64,000 bases of DNA from Oscillospiraceae bacterium (GTDB taxonomy: Bacteria; Bacillota; Clostridia; Oscillospirales; Ruminococcaceae), in assembly GCA_029006135.1 (NCBI GenBank), contig JAQXGE010000033.1, forward strand, positions 22,435 to 86,434, written 5' to 3'. How positions within the stretch are numbered: position 1 is the stretch's first letter; the number at the start of each line of letters is the position of its first letter. Positions 28,551-38,924 of this stretch are shown piece after piece. The notes under the pieces are model-generated. The model saw only the letters and a program-made list of their open reading frames with translations. It had not been told where the DNA came from and searched no databases. The position numbers and the translations under genes are program-made.

Positions 28551-29456
28551 ATGCGCTTTTCAAGTTTTACCTATCTGGTTGGCCAGGGCCTGCATAACCT
28601 GCGTGCCAACAAAATGATGACCTTTGCCTCTATGGGTGTCCTGACGGTCTGCATGGTTCTGGTGGGCGCGGCGTTTATGTTCGGCGCCAATGTCAGTGCT
28701 ATGGTGGACTATATCGGCGAACAGAACCAGACGGTCGCCTTTATGGATAAGGGCTTGAGCGAGGAGGATTTCTCCGCCGCAGATGCCGCAATCCGCAGCA
28801 TCCCTCATGTGGCTGCGGTGGAATATATCTCGGAGGATGAGATGCTCGCTCAGTACAGTGAGAAGCTCTCCGGCTACACCAATCTTCAGGAAATGTTCCA
28901 GAATGACAATCCGCTTCATGCGAACTATGTTGTCCGTGCGGATGATGCTGCCAATATTGGTTCTATTGCGGCGGCACTTGAACAGGTCCCCGGCGTTATC
29001 CGGGTCAACTCCGTCACGGATGTGTCAGATTTGTTTGTCTCACTGCGCCGCGCGGTCAACTATATCTGCTATGGTCTGGTGGCCGTGCTTGCCCTCGTGA
29101 GCGTGGTCGTCATCAGCAATACCATCAAAATCACGGTCTTTAACCGCCGCAAGGAAATCGGAATTATGAAACTGGTGGGCGCAACCAACAGCTTTATTCG
29201 ATTCCCGTTCTTCGTGGAGGGCGTTACCTCCGGCCTTGTCTCGGCAGCCGTGGCCTCCGGGGTTGTGTGCGGGGCGTATTATGCACTCTGCCGCTGGTAT
29301 GCGCAGAATCCCTCCAGCCTTTCCATGCTTCTTGGCGGCACGCTGGTGCCGCTTGAAAACCTGTGGTATTACATTGTCATCGGCTTTGCGCTGTTTGGCT
29401 TTGTTCTGTGCGGCATTGGCACTGCAACGAGCATCCGCAAGCATTTGAAGGTCTGA
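28551..29456 (+). CDS. ftsX: cell division permease FtsX
   Basis: 4-TM FtsX topology, NTIKITVFNRRKEIGIMKLVGATNSFIRFPFFVEG. Confidence 0.95.
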   Translation: MRFSSFTYLVGQGLHNLRANKMMTFASMGVLTVCMVLVGAAFMFGANVSAMVDYIGEQNQTVAFMDKGLSEEDFSAADAAIRSIPHVAAVEYISEDEMLAQYSEKLSGYTNLQEMFQNDNPLHANYVVRADDAANIGSIAAALEQVPGVIRVNSVTDVSDLFVSLRRAVNYICYGLVAVLALVSVVVISNTIKITVFNRRKEIGIMKLVGATNSFIRFPFFVEGVTSGLVSAAVASGVVCGAYYALCRWYAQNPSSLSMLLGGTLVPLENLWYYIVIGFALFGFVLCGIGTATSIRKHLKV

Positions 29457-29486
29457 ACCGGACATACAAATGGAAGGAAACAGGAA

Positions 29487-30719
29487 ATGACATACGCATC
29501 ACGATGCAATATCCGCCGTATTCTTTCACTTCTGATGGCACTGGCGGCAGCGGCGGCGCTGGTTTTCAGCAGCGCCACGCCCGTTTATGCTGACAGTAAA
29601 CAGCAGCAGCTTGAAGCCCAAAAAACACAGGCCCAGAAAGAACTGGATGCCATCCGCCAGCAGATCAAGGCCAATGAGAGCGATCTGGAGGCGGCCGAGG
29701 CTCAGAAAGACCTGTACGCAAAGGAACAGTCGGCCATTAAGGTCCAAATCAACGCCCTCAATAGCCAGATTGAGGATCTTGAGATCCAGATTGCGGACAA
29801 AGAGCAGGAGATTACCGATAAACAGGCGGAAATCGAACAAAAACAGCAGGAATACGATACCCGCTGGGAAGAATATAAAGAGCAGCTCTTTTCCATGCAG
29901 ACGCTGGACCAGGGCGGAGCGATTGCGCTGCTTTCCACAGCACAGAACCTCTATCAGCTGCTGACGTTTGACCAGGTGCTGCAGGATATCTCCGATGCCA
30001 ACACTCATGCCTGTGAAGACCTCGAAAATCAGGGCAACGCCCTCAAAGAGGAACGCGCGCAGCTTGAGCAGGCAAAAGCCGAACTTGAGGATCAGGAAGC
30101 CCAGCTTCAAAGTCAGCGCACCCAGCTTGACGGCAAGGTAGACGAACTGGCTAAAAATATTCAGGCGCAGGACTCCAGCATCTCTGCCGCGGAGGCGAAA
30201 GCTGAGGCTCTCTCGGCGGCCGAGACCGAGGCGCGCGCCAAGTTTAACAAAGCTGCGGATGAGTTGGACTCTTACCTCAAATCTATCATTGAGCAGACCA
30301 AGAACAACTATGCCAACGCGCCCATCAGCTGCTCACTGGACTTTATCTGCCCGCTGCCAAGCTATAAGTATATTTCCTGCTATTATGGCGATGGCGGACA
30401 TAAGGGCGCGGACTTTGCGGCGCCCGGCGGCACGCCCATCTATGCGGTGGCCAGCGGCGTTGTGACGGTTGCCGCCAGTCATTACAGCTACGGAAACTAT
30501 GTCATGGTCTATCATGGCACCGATGACAATGGCAACTCCTACGCGACCCTTTATGCCCATATGAACAGCTGGCCGCCGGTCAGCGTCGGGCAGTCTGTCA
30601 CCAAAGGGCAGGTTATCGGCTATGTGGGCTCGACCGGCAATTCGACGGGCAATCACCTGCATCTTGAACTGCGCGTCAATGGCGCGCGCACCAATCCGCT
30701 TTCCTATATCCCGCATTGA
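29487..30719 (+). CDS. murein hydrolase activator, coiled-coil plus M23 peptidase (EnvC/PcsB-like role)
   Basis: Signal peptide, long coiled coil, HKGADFAAPGGTPIYAVASG...GNHLHLEL LytM motifs. Confidence 0.92.
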   Translation: MTYASRCNIRRILSLLMALAAAAALVFSSATPVYADSKQQQLEAQKTQAQKELDAIRQQIKANESDLEAAEAQKDLYAKEQSAIKVQINALNSQIEDLEIQIADKEQEITDKQAEIEQKQQEYDTRWEEYKEQLFSMQTLDQGGAIALLSTAQNLYQLLTFDQVLQDISDANTHACEDLENQGNALKEERAQLEQAKAELEDQEAQLQSQRTQLDGKVDELAKNIQAQDSSISAAEAKAEALSAAETEARAKFNKAADELDSYLKSIIEQTKNNYANAPISCSLDFICPLPSYKYISCYYGDGGHKGADFAAPGGTPIYAVASGVVTVAASHYSYGNYVMVYHGTDDNGNSYATLYAHMNSWPPVSVGQSVTKGQVIGYVGSTGNSTGNHLHLELRVNGARTNPLSYIPH

Positions 30720-30737
30720 TTTTAAGGAGGCTTTACC

Positions 30738-30842
30738 TTGAATCCCAGAAAACATAAAACGATGGTCCGTGTTGTCTGTCTGATTATTGCTGCGCTGATG
30801 GTTGTCACGCTTGCAGCGTCCACCATCCTCGCATTTATCTGA
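30738..30842 (+). CDS. 34-aa single-pass membrane small protein MNPRKHKTMVRVVCLIIAALMVVTLAASTILAFI
   Basis: TTG start preceded by AAGGAGG (30724-30730) at good spacing; basic N-terminus then one hydrophobic helix; absent from supplied ORF list. Confidence 0.7.
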   Translation: MNPRKHKTMVRVVCLIIAALMVVTLAASTILAFI

Positions 30843-30889
30843 TTCGCAAACAACGGATTCCACATTTCCCGCAAGGAGCAGTCGTTTAT

Positions 30890-32104
30890 ATGAGCAAAAA
30901 AATCAGTCTGGGTGTGGCCGCCTCGGTCACGCTCATTGCTATGGCGGTAACTTTTTCCGTCACCATGACCGTTTCAATGAATATGTTTAATAATACGGTC
31001 ACCAGCGTTAAAAACAAGGAACGAATGTACAATAAGCTGTCCGAGGTGGATCGCTACGTCCGCGCTAATGAATACGCCGACATCAATGAGGATACCCTCA
31101 ACGATACCATTGCATCCGGTTATATGCTTGGCATCAATGACCGCTATGCACGATACTATTCCGCTAAAGCCTATACGGAACGCATGGGACTTGCAAATGG
31201 CAGTCTCATGGGAATTGGTGCGTCTGTTGTCAAGGATTCTTCCTCCGGCTACGGCCGCATTATTCGTGTCTACAACAATACGCCCGCAGCGGAAGTTGGC
31301 CTTCAGACCGGTGGATTCATCACAGCCATCGGGGAGACCAGTACCCGCAGCATGAGCGATACTTCCGCCATCACCTCCGCCCTTGTGGGGGAGGAGGGAA
31401 GCACGGTTACCATCAAATATCTGACGCCTGACCGTCAGGAAGAAACCCTCGAGCTGACCCACGCCAACTATACGACGCCGAGCATCAGCACGGTCACAAT
31501 GCTGAATGGGAACGTGGGCTATCTGAGGATTGATGCTTTTACAAGCACAACAGCGGTGGAATTCCGTAATGCGGCGAATAACCTGACTAATCAGGGCGCG
31601 GCTGCCATGATTTTTGACCTGCGTGACAACACCGGTGAAAATCTCAATGCTGCTCTTGTGGCGGCAGATTACTGTGTGCCTTCCGGATTGATGGCACAGA
31701 GCCAGGCAAAAGATGGGACCCTGACCGATCTGCGTGTCTCGGACGATGATGAACTGACAATCCCCATGGTGTGCCTTGTCAACGGAAATACGGCAGGCGG
31801 CGCAGAACTTTTTGCGAACGCACTTCGCAAGATGGGCGGTGCAACCATTGTGGGAACGACCACGGCCGGCAAAGGCGTTCTGCTTTCTGACCCGCAGAGC
31901 CTCTCGGACGGCAGCGCTGTCGTTATCACGGTTGGAATGCTGCTTGACAATGAAGGCCAGAGCTGGAACGGTACCGGCCTGACTCCGGATATTGATGCCT
32001 CGCTCACCACGGATGAACAGAGCAGCTACTATGACTTTACCCCTGACAATGACCCGCAGATTAGCAAGGCGCTTGCCGCGCTCTCGAACGTCATGACACA
32101 GTAA
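30890..32104 (+). CDS. S41 family C-terminal processing peptidase
   Basis: PDZ (GIGASVVKDSS..AAEVGLQTGG), NGNTAGGAELFANAL Ser motif, TTAGKG Lys motif. Confidence 0.93.
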   Translation: MSKKISLGVAASVTLIAMAVTFSVTMTVSMNMFNNTVTSVKNKERMYNKLSEVDRYVRANEYADINEDTLNDTIASGYMLGINDRYARYYSAKAYTERMGLANGSLMGIGASVVKDSSSGYGRIIRVYNNTPAAEVGLQTGGFITAIGETSTRSMSDTSAITSALVGEEGSTVTIKYLTPDRQEETLELTHANYTTPSISTVTMLNGNVGYLRIDAFTSTTAVEFRNAANNLTNQGAAAMIFDLRDNTGENLNAALVAADYCVPSGLMAQSQAKDGTLTDLRVSDDDELTIPMVCLVNGNTAGGAELFANALRKMGGATIVGTTTAGKGVLLSDPQSLSDGSAVVITVGMLLDNEGQSWNGTGLTPDIDASLTTDEQSSYYDFTPDNDPQISKALAALSNVMTQ

Positions 32105-32129
32105 AAACATTTGCAAAGGAGCCTCCCGT

Positions 32130-32999
32130 ATGCCCAACCTGACTGACCTTTCAACCATCCGCGACCTTTGTGCACGGTATGACTTTGCGCTTTCCAAGGG
32201 ATTTGGGCAGAACTTTATTGTCAACCCAGGTATCTGCCCCCGCATAGCGGAGGCTTCCGGCATTGGCCCCGGCTGGGGTGCATTGGAGGTTGGCCCGGGC
32301 ATCGGCGTTCTTACCGAACAGCTTTGCCAGCGGGCGGACAAGGTCGTTTCTATTGAGGTAGACAAGCGCCTTCCTGCATTGCTTGAGGAGACAATGGCGG
32401 GATATGACAATTTTAAGCTGATCCTCGGCGATGTGCTCAAGGTGGATTTGCGCACAATTCTGCGCGAGGAATTTGGCGATCGCCCCGTTGCGGTCTGTGC
32501 GAACCTGCCTTATTACATCACAAGCCCAATCTTGATGCGCCTGCTCGAAGAACGCCTCCCCATCCGCAGCATCACTGTTATGGTTCAAAAGGAAGCTGCT
32601 CAGCGTCTGTGCGCTGCCCCCGGCACAAGGGAAGCGGGCGCCATCAGCTATGCGGTGGCTTACTATGCCTCGGCCAGTCAGCTGTTTACGGTCCAGCCCG
32701 GCAGCTTTTATCCGGCTCCCAAGGTGACCAGTGCCGTCATCCGACTGGACATTCATGATACGTCTCCGGTTACCCCGGCTAACGGGGATGAGGCGGGGTT
32801 GTTCCGCCTTATCCGTGCCGCGTTTTCTCAGCGGCGCAAAACCGCCGCCAACGCGGTGGCCAATGGGCTTGGCTTGCCGAAGGCAAAGGTCCTTGCCGCA
32901 CTGGAAGCTGCGGGCCTTGATGTTCGTGTGCGGCCCGAACAGCTCACGCTCGAGGAGTATTGCGCCTTTCAGGCTGCGCTTGCCGCTGAGATGGATTGA
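32130..32999 (+). CDS. rsmA: 16S rRNA (adenine1518-N6/adenine1519-N6)-dimethyltransferase
   Basis: LSKGFGQNFIVNPGI, EVGPGIGVLTEQL, NLPYYITSPI. Confidence 0.96.
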   Translation: MPNLTDLSTIRDLCARYDFALSKGFGQNFIVNPGICPRIAEASGIGPGWGALEVGPGIGVLTEQLCQRADKVVSIEVDKRLPALLEETMAGYDNFKLILGDVLKVDLRTILREEFGDRPVAVCANLPYYITSPILMRLLEERLPIRSITVMVQKEAAQRLCAAPGTREAGAISYAVAYYASASQLFTVQPGSFYPAPKVTSAVIRLDIHDTSPVTPANGDEAGLFRLIRAAFSQRRKTAANAVANGLGLPKAKVLAALEAAGLDVRVRPEQLTLEEYCAFQAALAAEMD

Positions 33000-33024
33000 C
33001 AATTTGTTTATACTGTGCTACAAT
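32996..33024 (+). promoter_or_regulatory. tRNA promoter
   Basis: TTGACA-N17-TACAAT directly upstream of the tRNA. Confidence 0.85.
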
Positions 33025-33035
33025 AGATAAGTAGC

Positions 33036-33111
33036 GCTGGCGTAGCTCAATTGGCAGAGCAGCTGATTTGTAATCAGCAGGTTGCAGGTTCGATTCCTGT
33101 CGCCAGCTCCA
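33036..33111 (+). tRNA. tRNA-Thr (anticodon TGT), CCA encoded
   Basis: Acceptor GCTGGCG/CGCCAGC, anticodon stem GCTGA-TTTGTAA-TCAGC, T-arm GCAGGTTCGATTCCTGT, cloverleaf complete. Confidence 0.95.
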
Positions 33112-33162
33112 AAATACCGCGATGTGAAGTTGCTTTTGCAGCTCGCAGCGCGGTATTTTTTG
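33112..33162 (+). terminator. tRNA terminator
   Basis: AATACCGCG ... CGCGGTATTTTTT. Confidence 0.75.
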
Positions 33163-33250
33163 GTTTTGCAGCAGTTTTGACTGTTTTTGCATAGAAAAAG
33201 CGGGAATAGGATTTTGTCATCCTTGTTCCCGCTCGTTGTTTATAAAACTA

Positions 33251-34261
33251 TTACAGCAGCTGTACCTGCGCTTTTTGGCAGATTTCTTTGGTTTCTTCAT
33301 CCCACAGGCTGACCTGAACTTCGCCGATATGGGCCTTGCCCAAGAGCAGCATACACAGACGGCTCTGCCCAATGCCGCCGCCGATGGTCAGGGGCAGTTT
33401 CCCTTCAAGAAGCATTTTGTGGAACGGCAAGTCCGCACGCTCAGGGCATCCGGCCTCCTCAAGCTGGCGCAGCAGAGACTCCCGGTTAACCCGGATTCCC
33501 ATGCTGGACAGTTCCAGTGCACATCCCAGCGCTTTGTGCCAGAACAAAATGTCGCAGTTGAGTGCCCAATCATCATAGTCCGGCGCGCGTCCATCGTGAC
33601 GGATGCCGCTCTTGAGTGTTCCGCCAATCTGCATGATGCAGACCGTGCCGTGCTGGCGGGTGAAGGCGTTCTCACGCTCTTTGGGAGTAAGTTCAGGGTA
33701 AAGGTCCTCAAGTTCCTGCGTGGTGATGAAGGTCGGTTCACGGACCAGCCGAATACTTTTCAGCTCGGGGAATTTCCAGCGCAGTTCGTCTGCGGTTGAG
33801 CAGACAGCATCCACAATATTCCGCACAGTCTCCTCAAGAAACTCAAGCGTCCGATCTTTCTCGGTAATGACCTTTTCCCAGTCCCACTGGTCCACATAGA
33901 TACTATGCAGATTATCCAGTTCCTCATCGCGGCGGATGGCGTTCATGTCGGTCACAAGGCCCTGACCGGGACGGAACCCGTATTTGGCCAAAGCGTAGCG
34001 CTTCCATTTGGCCAGACTGTGTACTACCTCGGCCTGGCCATTCAAGCAGGGAACATCAAACGCAACGGGACGCTCCACGCCGTTGAGGTTATCATTCAGG
34101 CCGCTGTCCGTGTCCACAAAGAGAGGGGCTGTGACGCGCTTGAGATGCAGTGCGGCGCAGAGCTTTTCCTGAAATATGGTTTTGACAATGCCGATGGCCT
34201 TCTGGGTGTCATACAGCCCCAACAGGTCATGGTAGTTTTTCGGAATGGATGTTTTGGACAT
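33251..34261 (-). CDS. asnA: aspartate--ammonia ligase
   Basis: AsnA sequence: DSGLNDNLNGVERPV, VDQWDWEKVI, GGGIGQSRLCMLLL. Confidence 0.95.
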   Translation of the reverse strand: MSKTSIPKNYHDLLGLYDTQKAIGIVKTIFQEKLCAALHLKRVTAPLFVDTDSGLNDNLNGVERPVAFDVPCLNGQAEVVHSLAKWKRYALAKYGFRPGQGLVTDMNAIRRDEELDNLHSIYVDQWDWEKVITEKDRTLEFLEETVRNIVDAVCSTADELRWKFPELKSIRLVREPTFITTQELEDLYPELTPKERENAFTRQHGTVCIMQIGGTLKSGIRHDGRAPDYDDWALNCDILFWHKALGCALELSSMGIRVNRESLLRQLEEAGCPERADLPFHKMLLEGKLPLTIGGGIGQSRLCMLLLGKAHIGEVQVSLWDEETKEICQKAQVQLL

Positions 34262-34518
34262 ATTTTTCCCTCTTTTCCTGATTTCTTGACGTAACACTGA
34301 TTTCATTATATCGAATGGTGTGCCATCCGTCAAACAATTCTGCTTTCGTTTTTGCGCAAATTCTCCGCCTGCACGGGAAGAAAAAGAGGGAAAGCCGGGA
34401 ATTTGGTGGCTGACCGTTCGCCTTTGCCGCCCTGCACCCCGGATTCGATGATTATTTGCGCTGCTTCCGCCTATACTTGCAATGAAGAATTCCGGTTCAC
34501 AGCAGGAGGGAAGCGCGT

Positions 34519-36795
34519 ATGTTTTACTATCATAAAGGTCTGACCCGCCAGGCAAGGCGTACCGTTGGCACAGCCCTGACGATGGCCGGACGGCAGGGCT
34601 GCACGGCGGCAGATACCGGTCACCTCCTGATGGCAATGGTTCAGACAGGCCGCGGTGCGGCAGCAGAGTTCCTGCGCCGTAAAAACGTTACAATGTCCGC
34701 ACTCGCGGCGTGTGCTTCTCAGCGCTGCTGCGGACGGCCGGTGCGGCTGCACCGCAGTGATCTTGCGCCGGAAAGCCGGAAGGCGCTGGAATTTGCCGTG
34801 CTGGGTGCTCACGCAGCCCGCAGCGCGCGGGCGGACAATGAACATCTCCTTTGCGCAATGCTCGAAGATGCCGGATGCACCGCAAGCCTTTGGCTGGCAG
34901 AAATCGGCGTTGAGGTTCCGCGGGCTGCGCGGGAGTGCAGGCAGCTTTCAGGCCAGCTTGTTCTGCCTTCCGCACCTAAAATGAGCGTAAGCCGAAACAG
35001 CCGTCCGAGCGAAAAATATGGCCGAGATTTAACCCGTTTGGCGCAGGAGGGGCAGCTTGACCCGGTGCTTTGCCGTGAAAGCGAACTCGAGCGCATGATT
35101 GAGATTCTTTGCCGCCGCCAGAAAAACAATCCCTGCCTTTTAGGGGAACCGGGTGTGGGCAAAAGTGCGTTGGCTGAGGCACTCGCTCAGCGCATAGCGT
35201 CCGGCCAGATTACCCAGAGCCTTAAAGGCAAGAGGGTGCTGAGCCTTGATATGGCTTCGATGGTGGCGGGTACCAAATACCGCGGAGATTTTGAAGAACG
35301 GTTCAAGAACCTGCTTGAGGAAATCTATCGCGACCGCTCCACAATTCTTTTCATTGATGAGATTCATGTGATTGCCGGTGCCGGTGCAGCCGAAGGCGCC
35401 ATTGACGCTGCAAGTATTCTGAAGCCCATGCTGGCCCGCGGTGAAATTCAGCTTATCGGCGCCACAACCCCCGAGGAATACCGCAAGACCATTCAGAAGG
35501 ATTCCGCGCTGGATCGCAGATTTGGAAAAATCAATGTGGAGGAGCCTACCCCGACGCAGGCTGAAAAAATCCTGACAGGACTAATGCCCCGCTATGAGCG
35601 CTACCACAATGTAAAGATTCCGCAGGATGCAATCCATGCGGCGGTTGAACTGAGTGTACGGTACCTTCCGGGACGTTTCCTGCCCGACAAGGCCATTGAT
35701 TTGCTTGACGAAGCCGCCGCAGCACTGCGCATTGCAGATGGGGAGGAAAGCGGCAGTCAGCCGGTGCTGACGCCTGCGGATTTAGCCCATGTGGTAGGCC
35801 GGGCCAGCGGTGTGCCTGCTGAACGTGTGGGGGAGGCAGAGAGAGAACGGCTCGAACAGCTTGAAGCGCGGCTTTCGGCACAGGTCATCGGACAGCCACG
35901 AGCTGTCCACGCCGTGGCCGCCGCAATCCGCCGCAGCAGAACCGGCCTGCGGGAGACAGGACGCCCAATCGGCGCCATGCTGTTCCTTGGCCCGACCGGT
36001 GTGGGAAAGACCCAGCTGGCCCGCACACTCGCACAGAGCTGGTTCGGCAGTGAGAAGGCGCTTCTGCGTTTTGATATGTCGGAATATATGGAACAGCATA
36101 CGGTGGCGCGGCTCATTGGCTCGCCGCCGGGCTATGTTGGCTACGATGAAGGCGGTCAGCTGACCGAGGCTGTTCGCCGACGCCCTTACAGTGTTGTACT
36201 CTTTGACGAGATTGAGAAGGCACACAGCGATATCCAGAACATTCTTTTGCAGATTCTTGAGGATGGCCGGCTCACTGATGCACAGGGCCGGCAGGCGGAT
36301 TTCTCCAACACCATCATCCTGCTCACCTCCAATTTGGGTGCGCGGTGTTTAGCGGGGCAGGGGAGCCCTGTGGGATTTGGCGCGGCCGGGGAGGACAGTA
36401 CACGCCGGGGACAGAAGGCATTGGCTGAAGCGCGGGAATATTTCCGCCCGGAACTGATGGGCCGCCTTGATGAGGTCGTCCTTTTTGACCCGCTCGGACC
36501 CGAACAGCTGCGGGCAATCGCTGACCGGCTGCTCAGTGAACTGGAGGAGCGCGCGGCTCGGCAGGGATATGTCCTGCGTCATACCCCTGCTGTGGCGGCT
36601 GCACTGGCTGGGAAAGAGCCCCCCGCCTATGGCGCACGCGAACTGCGCCGAAAAGTCAGCCGCGCCGTGGAACAGGCATTGGCCGATCGTATTGCGGCAG
36701 GCACTGCCCAACCCGGCGTTCCGTTCATCGCGGATGTGGATCCCGCAACCGGCCAGATTATCCTGACATCCGATGATTTGGCTGCCTGTGTATAA
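34519..36795 (+). CDS. ATP-dependent Clp protease ATP-binding subunit (ClpC/ClpA-like)
   Basis: Clp N repeats, two AAA modules (GEPGVGKSA, GPTGVGKTQ), C-terminal D2-small domain. Confidence 0.92.
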   Translation: MFYYHKGLTRQARRTVGTALTMAGRQGCTAADTGHLLMAMVQTGRGAAAEFLRRKNVTMSALAACASQRCCGRPVRLHRSDLAPESRKALEFAVLGAHAARSARADNEHLLCAMLEDAGCTASLWLAEIGVEVPRAARECRQLSGQLVLPSAPKMSVSRNSRPSEKYGRDLTRLAQEGQLDPVLCRESELERMIEILCRRQKNNPCLLGEPGVGKSALAEALAQRIASGQITQSLKGKRVLSLDMASMVAGTKYRGDFEERFKNLLEEIYRDRSTILFIDEIHVIAGAGAAEGAIDAASILKPMLARGEIQLIGATTPEEYRKTIQKDSALDRRFGKINVEEPTPTQAEKILTGLMPRYERYHNVKIPQDAIHAAVELSVRYLPGRFLPDKAIDLLDEAAAALRIADGEESGSQPVLTPADLAHVVGRASGVPAERVGEAERERLEQLEARLSAQVIGQPRAVHAVAAAIRRSRTGLRETGRPIGAMLFLGPTGVGKTQLARTLAQSWFGSEKALLRFDMSEYMEQHTVARLIGSPPGYVGYDEGGQLTEAVRRRPYSVVLFDEIEKAHSDIQNILLQILEDGRLTDAQGRQADFSNTIILLTSNLGARCLAGQGSPVGFGAAGEDSTRRGQKALAEAREYFRPELMGRLDEVVLFDPLGPEQLRAIADRLLSELEERAARQGYVLRHTPAVAAALAGKEPPAYGARELRRKVSRAVEQALADRIAAGTAQPGVPFIADVDPATGQIILTSDDLAACV

Positions 36796-36834
36796 AAAGG
36801 AGCATCCCTGCTTGACGAAAAATGTGAAATTGTG

Positions 36835-36862
36835 TTGACAGTCCCACGAAACCATGTATAAT
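36835..36862 (+). promoter_or_regulatory. sigma-A promoter of the pot operon
   Basis: TTGACA-N16-TATAAT. Confidence 0.8.
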
Positions 36863-36868
36863 ATTCAT

Positions 36869-37050
36869 TGTGTGTTGCATCTATTAGACACATTGGCGTT
36901 GTATGTGCTGCTGTAACTCCTGCGGTCGGGCGCAGGGGTGTAACAAACCTTTTGCGGGGCGGCATAATTGGCGCTGACCCACCGGGCTTTTTGCCGATGA
37001 GCCGGTAACCAGCAGCCGAGGTGGGAACAAATTCCGCAAAGGGGGATGCA
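36869..37050 (+). ncRNA. candidate structured cis-regulatory leader of potABCD (unassigned)
   Basis: ~190-nt leader with CTCCTGCG/CGCAGGGG hairpin, CCCACC/GGTGGG, CCGGGC/GAGCCGG and a long-range CCTTTTGCGG/CCGCAAAGG helix overlapping the Shine-Dalgarno. Confidence 0.5.
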
Positions 37051-37057
37051 GTAAAAA

Positions 37058-38098
37058 ATGAATGAAATTGTATCACTGAAAGACATTGTCGTTGACTTCG
37101 ATGGGGAACGAATCCTGGATGGACTTTCTCTTGACATTCACGATAAGGAGTTTGTGACCTTCCTTGGCCCTTCCGGCTGCGGAAAAACCACAACCCTTCG
37201 CGTGATTGCGGGATTCCTCACACCGAAATCCGGCAGTGTCCTTTTTGATGGGAAGGACATCACCGCCCTGCCGCCTTATAAACGGCAGGTCAACACCGTG
37301 TTCCAGAAATACGCGCTCTTCCCGCACCTGAACGTGTATGAAAATGTCGCTTTTGGTCTGCGGCTGAAAAAGCTGCCGGAGGAGACCATCCGCCCCAAAG
37401 TTCAGGAAATGCTCGAAACCGTGGGCTTGAAGGGATTTGAACGCCGCAGCATCAACCAGCTTTCCGGCGGCCAGCAGCAGCGTGTAGCCATTGCCCGCAG
37501 CCTGGTCAACCAGCCCCGCGTTCTGCTCCTTGACGAGCCTCTCGGCGCGCTGGACCTTAAGCTCCGCAAGGAAATGCAGCTGGAACTCAAGCGTCTGCAA
37601 AGGGAAATGAACATCACCTTTGTCTACGTCACCCATGACCAGGAGGAAGCCCTCACGATGTCGGACACCGTTGTGGTCATGAACAAGGGCAATATTCAGC
37701 AAATCGGCAGCCCGCAGGATATCTACAATGAGCCCTGCAATGCGTTTGTTGCCCGCTTTATCGGTGATTCCAATATTGTTGACGGCATTATGGAAAAAGA
37801 CTTCCTTGTTTCCTTCGCTGGCCGTGAGTTCACCTGCGTGGACCGCGGATTCAAGCCGCGTGAGCCGGTGCAGGTTGTCATCCGCCCCGAGGACGTGGCT
37901 ATTGTTCCGCCTTCCGTGGGTATGCTTACCGGTCTTGTCCGGGAAGTCATCTTCAAGGGTGTCCATTTTGAGATGCACGTTGATGTGGAAGGCAAGGAAT
38001 GGCTGATTCATTCTACGCAGGCCAGCCAGCCCGGCGAACTCATCGGTATGAATATCGGCCCCGACGAAATTCACATCATGTCCCGCGAGGAGGTGTGA
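37058..38098 (+). CDS. potA: spermidine/putrescine ABC transporter ATP-binding protein
   Basis: Walker [19 protein letters not shown]-terminal TOBE domain, followed by potB, potC, potD. Confidence 0.94.
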   Translation: MNEIVSLKDIVVDFDGERILDGLSLDIHDKEFVTFLGPSGCGKTTTLRVIAGFLTPKSGSVLFDGKDITALPPYKRQVNTVFQKYALFPHLNVYENVAFGLRLKKLPEETIRPKVQEMLETVGLKGFERRSINQLSGGQQQRVAIARSLVNQPRVLLLDEPLGALDLKLRKEMQLELKRLQREMNITFVYVTHDQEEALTMSDTVVVMNKGNIQQIGSPQDIYNEPCNAFVARFIGDSNIVDGIMEKDFLVSFAGREFTCVDRGFKPREPVQVVIRPEDVAIVPPSVGMLTGLVREVIFKGVHFEMHVDVEGKEWLIHSTQASQPGELIGMNIGPDEIHIMSREEV

Positions 38099-38102
38099 GC
38101 CG

Positions 38103-38924
38103 ATGTTCCGTTCCAAAGCTTCCCGCTGGGCCGCCGCACCGTATCTGGTGTGGATGTGCGTCTTTATTGTTGTGCCGCTTGCCATCGTTGTCTGGTATGC
38201 GCTGACGGATGCTTCCGGCGCTTTCACGCTCACCAATCTGACCGGCATCGGCCGCTATGCCTCCGTGTTTGGCCGCAGCCTGCTGCTTGCAGCCATCGCA
38301 ACGGTCATCTGTCTGGTCCTTGCGTTCCCGGTTGGGTATTCCCTCAGCCGCCTGCGCGCCAACAAGCAGCACATTATGCTGATGCTTGTGATGCTGCCGA
38401 TGTGGATGAACTTCCTGCTCCGCACCTATTCCTGGATGACGCTGCTTGAGAAAAACGGCCTGATTAACAAGTTTTTCGGCTTGTTCGGCATCGGACCTTT
38501 TAACATGATTAACACCTCCGGCGCCGTTGTGCTGGGCATGGTGTATAACTACCTGCCCTACATGATTCTTCCGCTCTATACCGCCATGACCAAAATTGAC
38601 AATTCGGTGATTGAGGCGGCACAGGATTTGGGCGCCAATACCTTCCAGGTTCTTGTCCGTGTCCTCATTCCGATGGCCAAACCTGGCATCGGCACAGGAA
38701 TCACCATGGTGTTCGTTCCGGCTGTTTCTACCTTTATTATCAGCCGTATGCTGGGCGGCGGTTCCAACCTGCTCATCGGCGATCTGATTGAACTTCAGTT
38801 CCTTGGCAATTCCTACAACCTGAATCTCGGCTCCGCCATGAGCCTTGTGCTGATGGTTATTGTTCTGCTCTGCATGAGCTTTACCTCCAGCTTTGATGAA
38901 GAGGAAATGGAGGGAGTCATGTAA
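38103..38924 (+). CDS. potB: spermidine/putrescine ABC transporter permease
   Basis: PotB-like permease, order and EAA motif EAAQDLGANTFQVLVRVLIPMAKPG. Confidence 0.94.
   Translation: MFRSKASRWAAAPYLVWMCVFIVVPLAIVVWYALTDASGAFTLTNLTGIGRYASVFGRSLLLAAIATVICLVLAFPVGYSLSRLRANKQHIMLMLVMLPMWMNFLLRTYSWMTLLEKNGLINKFFGLFGIGPFNMINTSGAVVLGMVYNYLPYMILPLYTAMTKIDNSVIEAAQDLGANTFQVLVRVLIPMAKPGIGTGITMVFVPAVSTFIISRMLGGGSNLLIGDLIELQFLGNSYNLNLGSAMSLVLMVIVLLCMSFTSSFDEEEMEGVM

Noticed and set aside
36901-37050. T-box leader upstream of potA (AGGTGGGAAC resembles the T-box GGTGGNACC)
   Set aside because: No complete T-box antiterminator consensus, no terminator, and the downstream genes are a polyamine transporter rather than amino-acid/tRNA genes.
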